Below, piece by piece: positions 25,472 through 32,554 of a DNA stretch of 64,000 bases (its first letter is position 1; each line of letters begins with the position of its first letter). Made by a program: the position numbers and the translations under genes. The notes under the pieces were generated by a model. The model was not told the origin of the DNA, did not search any database, and saw only the letters and a list, made by a program, of their open reading frames with translations. Source of the DNA: Flavobacterium sp. LC2016-23 (GTDB taxonomy: Bacteria; Bacteroidota; Bacteroidia; Flavobacteriales; Flavobacteriaceae); contig NZ_WKKE01000003.1 of NCBI RefSeq assembly GCF_009674775.1, positions 1-64,000 on the forward strand. Direction: 5' to 3'.

Positions 25472-25494
25472 CTATATTCTTTATTTAAAAATCA

Positions 25495-26589
25495 TTACGG
25501 CTTAGGCGTATGATGTGCTTTATCAACGTGAAGCCTCAATCGGTTTGGAGAAGTATAATCCGGCTCACCAGTTGCTGCAAATGCAGGAATACCCCTTGGC
25601 TCCGTTTCATCTGTATTTGGCGTGTTAGGATTATCTGCAACAAGACTAAAAGGATAGTACTTGCTTATTCCGTAGTTAACCGGAACACCATTTTCTATAA
25701 CGATACCCACCTTATCAGTTGGCTTGGTAATCTCAAGAAGAGTTGTAAAGCCATCGCCGTCATCATCAACATCAATAAAATCAGCAAGACCGTCTCCATC
25801 AGTATCATCAAACAAAGTAGTCGGTGGATTTGGGTACTTTGTTGTATTTCTAAAATCATAAAGATAACCATCCTTGTTCAGATCTTCCTCAAAATCAAAA
25901 ACACCATCAGAATCATGATCTAATCGCTGAAGACCCAGCAATTTAAAACTAAACACCAAACAAGAATAAGCTGGTATATCCGTCTGCCCGGAACCATAAT
26001 AGGCTAATCCTGAAGGTAAAAACATTACACCTGCTCCGTAATTATCATACGTTATCGTACCACTACCATCGGTTGCCGCTGTCGCTGTACCTGTTTTAAA
26101 CTTAGGGAAAATTTCTGACCATCCTTCTATTACAGAAGTAGTCAAATAAGGTTCTAAGCTAAAATCTCTCGCTACCCCATAAGAGGTATCAAAAACTTTT
26201 CCGTTTAAGGTATTTCCCGAATAGGAAGCCGAAATTTTATCGTAATTAGTAGGAGCCTGTCCCGTACCTTCTCTTAAAACAAGGTAATATACTTTATAAG
26301 TAACATCATTACTGTAAACATCTCTTGACTGTAATGGATATTGAGTCTGATCGAAAATAGAAACCTGAGTGCCTCCTGCCGGAATTTTAGATATTTTTAT
26401 ATCGTAATTGGCTGAAACGCTTTCAATATAATTATTCTTTAAATATTTCATAATGGAATCACTGTCAGCTTTGTATTGCTCCTTATAATCTCTTAAAGGA
26501 ACTATTTCCGCATCGTCATCACTTTTATTACAAGAAACTATAGCAATACCTGCAAGTAATAAAATAAAATAATATTTAAATTTGTTCAT
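25495..26589 (-). CDS. FKBP-type peptidyl-prolyl isomerase lipoprotein with calcium-binding repeats
   Basis: A 364-residue lipoprotein (Cys20 in IAIVSC). The centre (about 95-225) resembles FKBP-type isomerases: YYLVLREGTGQAPTNYDKISASYSGNTLNGKVFDTS, VIEGWSEIFPKFKTG and the closing SCLVFSFKLLGL. Asp-rich thrombospondin type 3-like calcium repeats follow (DHDSDGVFDFEEDLNKDG, DDTDGDGLADFIDVDDDGDG). It probably acts as a periplasmic or surface folding factor. Relatives work with gliding or secretion proteins in this group, but that link is inference. Confidence 0.85.
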   Translation of the reverse strand: MNKFKYYFILLLAGIAIVSCNKSDDDAEIVPLRDYKEQYKADSDSIMKYLKNNYIESVSANYDIKISKIPAGGTQVSIFDQTQYPLQSRDVYSNDVTYKVYYLVLREGTGQAPTNYDKISASYSGNTLNGKVFDTSYGVARDFSLEPYLTTSVIEGWSEIFPKFKTGTATAATDGSGTITYDNYGAGVMFLPSGLAYYGSGQTDIPAYSCLVFSFKLLGLQRLDHDSDGVFDFEEDLNKDGYLYDFRNTTKYPNPPTTLFDDTDGDGLADFIDVDDDGDGFTTLLEITKPTDKVGIVIENGVPVNYGISKYYPFSLVADNPNTPNTDETEPRGIPAFAATGEPDYTSPNRLRLHVDKAHHTPKP

Positions 26590-26629
26590 TATTCTTAATT
26601 TTTTAGGTGCGCAAGATACAATATTGATT

Positions 26630-26637
26630 TATTTTTG
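26630..26637 (+). promoter_or_regulatory. -7 element of the S4-domain gene
   Basis: TATTTTTG, 31 bp before the ATG at 26669. This supports the inner start codon. Confidence 0.45.
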
Positions 26638-26668
26638 TAAAGATTTTAACTTCTATTTTAGAAAAATT

Positions 26669-27058
26669 ATGAGAATAGATAAATACCTGTGGTGTGTGCG
26701 TTACTACAAAACCAGAAATATGGTTACTGAAGCCTGCAAAAAGAACCATGTTACTGTAAACGGGCAGGTTGCAAAGCCTTCAAAAGAGGTCTTCCCTACA
26801 GACAGGATTACCTTCAGAAAAGATCAGATTACACAAATCATAACCGTGCTTGACATTCCGGAAAGTCGTGTGGGGGCAAAACTTGTTGATATATACCGAA
26901 AAAATGAAACGCCGGCCGAAGCTTATGCCCATTTAGAATTACTAAAACTGTCCAAAGAGCATTACCGCAAGACCGGAACAGGAAGACCCACAAAAAAAGA
27001 CAGAAGAGATATTGACGAATACGGCAATGATATTATTGACGACGAAGAAACCAATTAA
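26669..27058 (+). CDS. S4-domain RNA-binding protein (Hsp15-like)
   Basis: A 129-residue protein beginning MRIDKYLWCVRYYKTR, the start of the S4/Hsp15 family. An earlier frame extension from 26582 runs through spacer and promoter sequence, so I place the start at 26669. The S4 fold covers about residues 1-65 (TEACKKNHVTVNGQVAKPSKEV). A basic Lys/Arg stretch and an acidic tail follow. Hsp15 recycles stalled 50S subunits carrying peptidyl-tRNA; a similar role is likely. Confidence 0.88.
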   Translation: MRIDKYLWCVRYYKTRNMVTEACKKNHVTVNGQVAKPSKEVFPTDRITFRKDQITQIITVLDIPESRVGAKLVDIYRKNETPAEAYAHLELLKLSKEHYRKTGTGRPTKKDRRDIDEYGNDIIDDEETN

Positions 27059-27059
27059 A

Positions 27060-27165
27060 TTGCAATTTTTAAAATTCCAAATTTAGAAGGGAATTCCACA
27101 TTTTAAATTTGGAATTTGGAATTTATAATATTGGAATTTCAAATTTCATATAGTGGAATTTAAAA
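27060..27165. repeat. AAATTCC/GGAATTT word-repeat spacer
   Basis: At least six copies of AATTCCA or its complement TGGAATT occur in about 100 bp, forming imperfect inverted repeats. The same word builds spacers at 37.15 and 58.26 kb. Confidence 0.6.
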
Positions 27166-27168
27166 CCC

Positions 27169-27176
27169 TAAATTTG
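27169..27176 (+). promoter_or_regulatory. -7 element of the phosphoribosyltransferase gene
   Basis: TAAATTTG, 24 bp before the ATG at 27200. Confidence 0.5.
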
Positions 27177-27199
27177 TATTTTAGCAAAAAAAAACAATC

Positions 27200-27700
27200 A
27201 TGAACAAGAACATCATCTTAACCAATCAGGAAATCGAACATAAAATAAAACGCATCGCGTATCAAATTTACGAGACTTTTGTGGATGAAGATGAAGTTGT
27301 GATTGCCGGAATTGCGTCTAACGGATCTGTTTTTGCTCAAAAAATAGCCGTAGCGTTAGGCAATATCTCTACCCTTAAAGTTTCTCTTTGCGAGGTGAAA
27401 GTTGACAAACAAAATCCGCAGCTGCCTATACAGACTTCCTTACCAGCGAGCGAATACTCTAATAAAGGATTAGTACTGGTAGATGATGTCTTAAACTCGG
27501 GCACTACTTTAATATATGCCGTTCGTCATTTCTTAGACGTTCCGCTAAAGAAATTTAAAACTGCAGTACTAGTAGACAGAAACCACAAAAAATACCCTGT
27601 AAAAGCCGATTTTAAAGGAATCTCCCTTTCAACCTCATTATTGGAGCACGTTCAGGTTGTTTTCGATGAAAATGGCGGTGATTATGCTTTTTTAAGCTAG
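27200..27700 (+). CDS. Phosphoribosyltransferase, PyrR-like
   Basis: A 166-residue type I phosphoribosyltransferase. The PRPP-binding motif is VLVDDVLNSGTTL, and VIAGIASNGSVFAQKIA forms the first loop. DRNHKKYPVKADFKG resembles the C-terminal part of PyrR (uracil phosphoribosyltransferase/regulator). Base specificity is uncertain. Its 3' end overlaps the convergent aroK by 9 bp. Confidence 0.82.
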   Translation: MNKNIILTNQEIEHKIKRIAYQIYETFVDEDEVVIAGIASNGSVFAQKIAVALGNISTLKVSLCEVKVDKQNPQLPIQTSLPASEYSNKGLVLVDDVLNSGTTLIYAVRHFLDVPLKKFKTAVLVDRNHKKYPVKADFKGISLSTSLLEHVQVVFDENGGDYAFLS

Positions 27701-28210
27701 TATCCCCATAATATCCTGAACCGTTTCTTCGACTGACTTATTATCAACCGAAACTTTATGTTGTGCCTGATTGTAATAAAAACTTCTGTCGAACAAATGT
27801 TTTGCGATAAACTCTCTCATTTCCTCTTCGTTCATATTTGCGATCAAAGGCCGTTTGCTCTTATTATGAATTAGTCTGTTATATAAAGTCTCTATGGAAG
27901 CTTTTAAATAAATTGAATTCACATCCTCTCTTTTCAGTAATTCATGGTTATTGGCATAACAGGGCGTTCCTCCGCCCAAACCAATTATGCTGTTTTCTGC
28001 AGATTGAAGCAATTCTACAAAAATTTCATGCTCTAATTTTCTAAAATGGATCTCACCATGCTGCTCAAAAATTTCATTTATGGATAAATTTGCTCTTTTT
28101 TCGATGCATTTATCCAAATCGAGAAACGGAATATTTGTAATTTTTGACAAATTTTGGGCAATTGTTGACTTTCCGCACCCCATATAACCTAATAACACAA
28201 TTTTTTTCAT
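27692..28210 (-). CDS. aroK: Shikimate kinase
   Basis: Phosphorylates shikimate at O3 in aromatic amino-acid synthesis. It is 172 residues: Walker A GYMGCGKST (8-16), shikimate-binding D and R positions (FLDLD; EIHFRKLEHE), GLGGGTPCY and the LID arginine KRPLI. A -7 element (TAAATTTG, 28269-28262) lies upstream, back to back with the tRNA promoter. Confidence 0.95.
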   Translation of the reverse strand: MKKIVLLGYMGCGKSTIAQNLSKITNIPFLDLDKCIEKRANLSINEIFEQHGEIHFRKLEHEIFVELLQSAENSIIGLGGGTPCYANNHELLKREDVNSIYLKASIETLYNRLIHNKSKRPLIANMNEEEMREFIAKHLFDRSFYYNQAQHKVSVDNKSVEETVQDIMGILA

Positions 28211-28261
28211 ATTAATAAAACCTTATAAACTAAGACGTTGTGAACTTTTCGTAAAAAAAGA

Positions 28262-28269
28262 CAAATTTA
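28262..28269 (-). promoter_or_regulatory. -7 element of aroK
   Basis: TAAATTTG on the minus strand, about 52 bp before the start codon. Confidence 0.45.
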
Positions 28270-28281
28270 TAATAAAAATGC

Positions 28282-28313
28282 TTGGAAACTTCGAAAATAA
28301 CTCCTTATATTTG
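28282..28313 (+). promoter_or_regulatory. Promoter of the tRNA cluster
   Basis: TTG (28282-28284), a 21-bp spacer and TATATTTG (28306-28313). Transcription starts about 17 bp before the first tRNA. Confidence 0.72.
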
Positions 28314-28336
28314 CACCCGCATTCAAGGAATTAAAT

Positions 28337-28409
28337 GACTCGATAGCTCAGTCGGTAGAGCACATCACTTTTAATGATGGGGTCCTGGGTTCGAGCCCCA
28401 GTCGGGTCA
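28337..28409 (+). tRNA. tRNA-Lys (anticodon TTT)
   Basis: A 73-nt cloverleaf: acceptor GACTCGA/TCGGGTC, D arm AGCTCAGTCGGTAGAGC, anticodon loop CTTTTAA giving TTT, and T arm CTGGGTTCGAGCCCCAG. CCA is not encoded. Confidence 0.97.
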
Positions 28410-28449
28410 CAAATTTTGTGATTAACAAATTAAATTCCTTGATAGCAAT

Positions 28450-28522
28450 GACTCGATAGCTCAGTCGGTAGAGCACATCACTTTTAATGATGGGGTCCTG
28501 GGTTCGAGCCCCAGTCGGGTCA
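28450..28522 (+). tRNA. tRNA-Lys (anticodon TTT), identical copy
   Basis: Base-for-base identical to the tRNA 113 bp upstream, separated by a 40-nt spacer. A tandem duplication in the same transcript. Confidence 0.97.
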
Positions 28523-28565
28523 CAAAGGTCGAGTAATTTATATTACTTGACCTTTTTTCATTTAC

Positions 28566-28648
28566 GGCCACGTGGAGAAACGGTAGACTTGCCATCTTGA
28601 GGGGGTGGTGCTCGTAAGGGCGTGTGGGTTCAAATCCCACCGTGGTCA
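28566..28648 (+). tRNA. tRNA-Leu (anticodon GAG)
   Basis: An 83-nt class II tRNA with acceptor GGCCACG/CGTGGTC, anticodon stem CCATC/GGTGG around TTGAGGG (anticodon GAG), a long variable arm (TGCTCGTAAGGGCG) and T arm GTGGGTTCAAATCCCAC. It reads CUC/CUU codons. Confidence 0.95.
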
Positions 28649-28661
28649 CAAGAAAAATTAA

Positions 28662-28696
28662 AAGCCTGCAAAAATTGATTTTGCAGGCTTTTTTTG
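28662..28696 (+). terminator. Terminator of the tRNA cluster
   Basis: AAGCCTGCAAAA and its complement with a 5-nt loop, then seven T. Confidence 0.88.
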
Positions 28697-28994
28697 TCCG
28701 GCAGAATTAGAAACAACTTTATTCTCCCTTTTAAATAAAAGTCATTCTCACCCTTCCTATTTTGTTTTTATTTGCATAATCAATGTTCCCAGACAAAATC
28801 AGACTATATTTGGCCATTATTAACAGAGAATTAGAAAGAGGATTACCTAATCTCTTATTCAAAACTCAGAATTCTTGTTTCAAGTCATAATGTTGAATAA
28901 ACAAAATTTCCTAAAAGCAACAACCTTTGTTCGTTCCAAATCCTTTTAGGCTTTTTCATTTATTTTTTACAACCTGCTTAATAGCCCCAACATT
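28697..28994 (+). promoter_or_regulatory. Leader region with start-codon-pairing inverted repeat
   Basis: About 300 bp without a gene. TATATTTG at 28805-28812 is a candidate -7 element for the acyltransferase gene, giving a leader of about 180 nt. Within that leader, GTCATAATGTTG (28884-28895) is perfectly complementary to CAACATTATGAC (28988-28999), which contains the ATG at 28995. An inner 8-bp stem (CCTAAAAG 28910-28917 with CTTTTAGG 28943-28950) lies in the loop. This could hide the start codon; see the finding. Confidence 0.4.
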
Positions 28995-29804
28995 ATGACA
29001 TTGATATCCAAAGAAAAATTTTCTGAAGCTTCCGGCCTTTCAAAAATTCCCATACCGGGACTGTCTTCTTATTTAATGAAAGTAATGAAAATTAATAATT
29101 TAAATACGATGGTCAAAGAGGCAGGCAATATCGAAGGTGCCGATTTTGCTGATTATGCTTTAATGAAAATTGGTGTAAAAGTTCAATTTGACGCTGCTGA
29201 ATTACTAAACATCCCTATTGAAGGCGCCTTTATAGTGGTTGCCAATCATCCTTATGGAGGTATTGAATCATTGGCTTTATTAAGTACTATTGCTAAAATA
29301 CGTCCTGATACCCTATATATGGGAAACTTTCTATTAAAGGAAATTCCAAATCTTGAAAAATGCATTATTGCAGTAAATCCATTTGAAAACGTGCAAAATT
29401 CCGCGAGTATTACAGGGCTAAAAATGACACTCAAAACCCTGGCAGAAGGTATTCCCGTTGCAATATTTCCTGCCGGAGAAGTTTCTTCTTATGATTTTAA
29501 GACCAGCAAAATCACAGACCAGGAGTGGCATCCTGTTGTAGGGAAAATTATCTGCAAAGCAAACGTGCCCGTTCTACCGGTATATTTTCATGGAAACAAT
29601 GGTTTATTCTTTAGCATGTTAAAATCAATTCACCCCATGTTACAAACTTCAAAGCTGATATCCGAACTTTTCAACAAGCAAGGATACACTCTTAAAATGA
29701 CCATTGGAAAAGCTATTCCTATGACCGGAACAAAAGATCCTTTACTGCTAAAAACCCTAAGAAACAAGCTTTATGCACTAAAAAACAAATCTCATATTAA
29801 CTGA
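28995..29804 (+). CDS. Lysophospholipid acyltransferase-family protein
   Basis: A 269-residue membrane-associated acyltransferase of the PlsC-like superfamily. The catalytic region is VVANHPYGGIES (N84-H85), and the second block is AIFPAGEVSS (about 155-164). The NHPxGG form, in place of HX4D followed by a PEGTR block, resembles the acyltransferases that make ornithine or glycine lipids (OlsA/GlsA-like) and hemolysin-type proteins, so the substrate may be an amino-lipid and not glycerol phosphate. No partner N-acyltransferase is adjacent. Confidence 0.78.
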   Translation: MTLISKEKFSEASGLSKIPIPGLSSYLMKVMKINNLNTMVKEAGNIEGADFADYALMKIGVKVQFDAAELLNIPIEGAFIVVANHPYGGIESLALLSTIAKIRPDTLYMGNFLLKEIPNLEKCIIAVNPFENVQNSASITGLKMTLKTLAEGIPVAIFPAGEVSSYDFKTSKITDQEWHPVVGKIICKANVPVLPVYFHGNNGLFFSMLKSIHPMLQTSKLISELFNKQGYTLKMTIGKAIPMTGTKDPLLLKTLRNKLYALKNKSHIN

Positions 29805-29946
29805 CAGGCACTAAAAGTCATTATAATTATAGTAATAATATTTTTTTTATTTACTAACTATTATTTCACAAAAGAAATTCTCTTACAAATAAATCTTTCT
29901 TAAATTCGTCTCAGAATTAATTAACCTACTAATCCCAAATTAGTCT

Positions 29947-30447
29947 ATGAAACATTTATTATTACTATCATTTCTTATGATTACGTGCTCCGGTATTGCA
30001 CAATCTGCAACCGGTTATTTTGACAAAGCCATGAAAAAAGCGGAAGCCGGAAACACTAAAGGCGCTATTGCCGACTACACCAAAGCGATAAGCATGAATT
30101 CTAAATTTGTTGAAGCCTACCAAAACAGAGGAGTTGCCAAGTACAAACTCAATGATTTAACCGGAGCTTTGGCTGATTTCACTAAAGCAATCGAACTAGA
30201 CACTATGAATTCTGATGCTTTTACAGGAAGAGCCAACGTCAACTACAAATTAATGAATTACGACGCTTCTATTGAAGACTGTTCTTATTGCCTTATGATG
30301 AACCCTAAAGATTATATCGCTTATAATTTAAGAGGTTTGGCTTACAATAAAATTGGTGAGAAGAAAAAATCCTGCAGCGACTTCACTAAAGCCATTGAAT
30401 TAGGAAGCAAAAGTGCTATAAAAAATAAAGCTACTTTTTGTAAATAG
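29947..30447 (+). CDS. Secreted tetratricopeptide-repeat protein
   Basis: A 166-residue protein with a signal peptide (about 1-18) and four TPR units (for example AIADYTKAISMNSKFVEAY, ALADFTKAIELDTMN, SIEDCSYCLMMNPKDYIA, SCSDFTKAIELG). It is probably a small periplasmic adaptor. No enzymatic domain is present and the partner is unknown. Confidence 0.82.
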   Translation: MKHLLLLSFLMITCSGIAQSATGYFDKAMKKAEAGNTKGAIADYTKAISMNSKFVEAYQNRGVAKYKLNDLTGALADFTKAIELDTMNSDAFTGRANVNYKLMNYDASIEDCSYCLMMNPKDYIAYNLRGLAYNKIGEKKKSCSDFTKAIELGSKSAIKNKATFCK

Positions 30448-30472
30448 AACCCAAAAACAGAGCTCTTAATTG

Positions 30473-30512
30473 AAAAGCAATCTGCAAAAGTTTATTTTTC
30501 CAGATTGCTTTT
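30473..30512 (+). terminator. Terminator after the TPR protein gene
   Basis: The stem AAAAGCAATCTG and its complement with a 16-nt loop, then TTTTC; moderate strength. Confidence 0.65.
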
Positions 30513-30551
30513 CTACCTATACACTTCCCTGTTTTCATACCAAAATATCAG

Positions 30552-30559
30552 TACATTTG
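30552..30559 (+). promoter_or_regulatory. -7 element of the potassium-channel gene
   Basis: TACATTTG, 21 bp before the ATG at 30580. Confidence 0.5.
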
Positions 30560-30579
30560 TCAGCATAAATTAAATAGTA

Positions 30580-31533
30580 ATGGTGCTCCTAAAAAAAATA
30601 AACCACAAGGCTAAAACAGATGTAAACTCCGGATTTGGAACCAACGCAAGCAATTACGGCGGAAGATTTGTAAACAAAAACGGAACACACAATATTGAAA
30701 GAAGAGGCATGCACTTACTGCGTCGTATCAGTTGGTACCATACTATGATTGAGATGCCCAACTGGAAATTCATGCTTATTCTGTTTTCTTTTTATGTCAT
30801 CATCAATTTTATTTTTGCGGTTGTTTATTATGCTATCGGAATACAGCACCTCGATGGAATAGCAGCTTCCGGAAACTTTTTAACCCAATTTGGACAAGCC
30901 TATTTTTTTAGCGCACAAACGTTCACCACCGTAGGTTACGGACATATCAGCCCTACAGGATTTCTCACCAGTGCCTTATCTGCAGCCGAAGCATTAATTG
31001 GACTGCTGAGTTTTGCTATTGCAACCGGTTTGTTCTTTGGAAGATTCAGCAAGCCGACCGCTTTCTTAAAGTTTTCTCACAATGCCCTGATTTCACCTTA
31101 TGGCGATCATAAAGGATTAATGATACGGCTTGTCCCTTTTAAAAACACCAATTTAACAGATGCAAAAGCAAAAATAACACTTGGAATGAGTGTTGAAGAA
31201 AACGGAAAAATGACGAACAAGTTCTACAATTTAGAACTGGAACTGGATAAAATAAACGCGCTTTCATTAAGCTGGACATTAGTGCATCCGATCACAGAAA
31301 ACAGTCCTTTGTACAACTTTACAGAAGAGGATTTCAGGAAAAATCACGGTGAAATTTTGGTTTTCATTACTGCTTTCGACGACATGTTCAGCAATACTGT
31401 CGCCGCAAGAACATCCTATACTTTTGACGAAATTATTTATGGTGCAAAATTCCAGCCCATGTACAACAGAAGTAAAGATGGCTCCAGGACTATTTTACAT
31501 CTCGACAAATTAAATCAGTATGAGACTACATAA
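30580..31533 (+). CDS. Inward-rectifier potassium channel (KirBac type)
   Basis: A 317-residue tetrameric channel subunit. It has an amphipathic N-terminal helix, TM1 (about 63-85), a pore helix, the selectivity filter TVGYG (117-121), TM2 (about 130-152) and a C-terminal immunoglobulin-like cytoplasmic domain (about 165-310), the full KirBac architecture. It is monocistronic and directly precedes the light-response island. Confidence 0.93.
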   Translation: MVLLKKINHKAKTDVNSGFGTNASNYGGRFVNKNGTHNIERRGMHLLRRISWYHTMIEMPNWKFMLILFSFYVIINFIFAVVYYAIGIQHLDGIAASGNFLTQFGQAYFFSAQTFTTVGYGHISPTGFLTSALSAAEALIGLLSFAIATGLFFGRFSKPTAFLKFSHNALISPYGDHKGLMIRLVPFKNTNLTDAKAKITLGMSVEENGKMTNKFYNLELELDKINALSLSWTLVHPITENSPLYNFTEEDFRKNHGEILVFITAFDDMFSNTVAARTSYTFDEIIYGAKFQPMYNRSKDGSRTILHLDKLNQYETT

Positions 31534-31588
31534 TTCCTCATATTTCTTGATTTTAATTAAGATTTAAAGGTAATCTCAGATTTTATTC

Positions 31589-31628
31589 TATTTTTGTTTA
31601 CCAAAATGTAGCATAATGATAAACAACA
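31589..31628 (+). promoter_or_regulatory. Promoter and possible autoregulatory site of the CarH-like gene
   Basis: TATTTTTG (31589-31596) is the -7 element. It overlaps TGTTTA (31595-31600), and TAAACA follows at 31620-31625 inside the first codons. The two half-sites match those at the crtI promoter but are 25 bp apart (start to start) where that site has 24, so autoregulation is only suggested. Confidence 0.45.
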
Positions 31629-32515
31629 TAAAGACTGTTTTCAGCATAAAGGATCTTGAAAACTTATCTGGAATAAAAGCACACACGATTCGTATCTGGG
31701 AAAAGAGATATAACATTCTTGAACCCATGAGAACGGATACCAATATCAGACTTTATAATTTACAAAACCTACAGAAACTCCTAAACATAACGTTACTACA
31801 CGAATACGGCTATAAAATTTCTAAAATTGCAACTTATTCTGAAGAAAAAATTCCACAATTAGTTCGTGAAATCATTTCAAAAAAGAATTCACAGAACTAT
31901 GCTATTACTTCCTTTAAAATGGCAATGATGAATTTTGACCAGGAAATATTTTTCAACACTTTTGACTGGCTGATTTCTGAAAAAACGTTCAAGGAAGTTT
32001 TCAAGGAAAATTTCCTTCCTTTACTGAAAGAACTGGGATTACTATGGCAATCGGAAACTATAACTCCTGCAAATGAGCATTTTATGAGCCATTTGATCCA
32101 GCAAAAAATATTAATCTACACCGAAAGCCTTCAAATACAAAAGCCAACCAAAACCGATCGCGTTTTTGTACTTTCGTTACCTTTAAATGAAATTCATCAA
32201 ATCGGGTTACTTTACCTGCAATATGAGATTTTATCCAAAGGCTACAAAACCATCTACCTGGGAGAAAGCATGCCGGTCGAAAACCTTCAGGATCTTACCC
32301 GCCATTTCGACAACATCACTTTTATATCCTTTATGACGATCCAGCCGGACCGCAGCGTTATCAATCAATATGTAAAATCGATGGGGCAAAAATTACTTCT
32401 GAAAAACAACGAAATCTGGCTTATGGGCAAGATGGTGGAACACATTGATACTAAAAATTTACCTGACCGAATATATATTTTTAATTCTATGAATGAAACA
32501 ATAGAAAGAATATAA
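31616..32515 (+). CDS. MerR-family cobalamin-binding photoreceptor regulator, CarH/LitR-like
   Basis: A 299-residue regulator with an N-terminal MerR helix-turn-helix (FSIKDLENLSGIKAHTIRIWEKRYN), a helical bundle and a Rossmann-type cobalamin domain, the architecture and length of CarH. The bundle keeps the W-x9-EH signature (W144, E154, H155) that caps the upper face of adenosylcobalamin. The B12 domain keeps the lower-ligand motif as NEIHQIG (H194), followed by YLGESMP. In CarH/LitR proteins the dark B12-bound tetramer represses carotenoid genes and light releases it. Here crtI begins 37 bp downstream. Confidence 0.88.
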   Translation: MINNIKTVFSIKDLENLSGIKAHTIRIWEKRYNILEPMRTDTNIRLYNLQNLQKLLNITLLHEYGYKISKIATYSEEKIPQLVREIISKKNSQNYAITSFKMAMMNFDQEIFFNTFDWLISEKTFKEVFKENFLPLLKELGLLWQSETITPANEHFMSHLIQQKILIYTESLQIQKPTKTDRVFVLSLPLNEIHQIGLLYLQYEILSKGYKTIYLGESMPVENLQDLTRHFDNITFISFMTIQPDRSVINQYVKSMGQKLLLKNNEIWLMGKMVEHIDTKNLPDRIYIFNSMNETIERI

Positions 32516-32521
32516 TTTTTT

Positions 32522-32554
32522 TGTTTAAAGTTTTTGTACATTTGTTAAACAAAT
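32522..32554 (+). promoter_or_regulatory. crtI promoter with CarH-like 11-bp operator repeats
   Basis: Three consecutive 11-mers start at 32522: TGTTTAAAGTT, TTTGTACATTT and GTTAAACAAAT. The last two fit nnTnnACAnnn, the CarH repeat as I recall it, and the first differs at one of the four fixed positions. The -7 element TACATTTG (32537-32544) lies inside, and the last repeat runs into the crtI start codon, so a bound repressor would block both promoter and start. Confidence 0.6.

Noticed and set aside
28461..28649. Minus-strand frame of 62 codons
   Set aside because: It is entirely antisense to the second tRNA-Lys and the tRNA-Leu; a typical false protein from tRNA sequence.
28910..28955. 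Hairpin CCTAAAAG/CTTTTAGG followed by TTTTT as a terminator
   Set aside because: The tRNA operon already ends at 28662-28696 and this hairpin has a 25-nt loop; it fits better as part of the acyltransferase leader structure.
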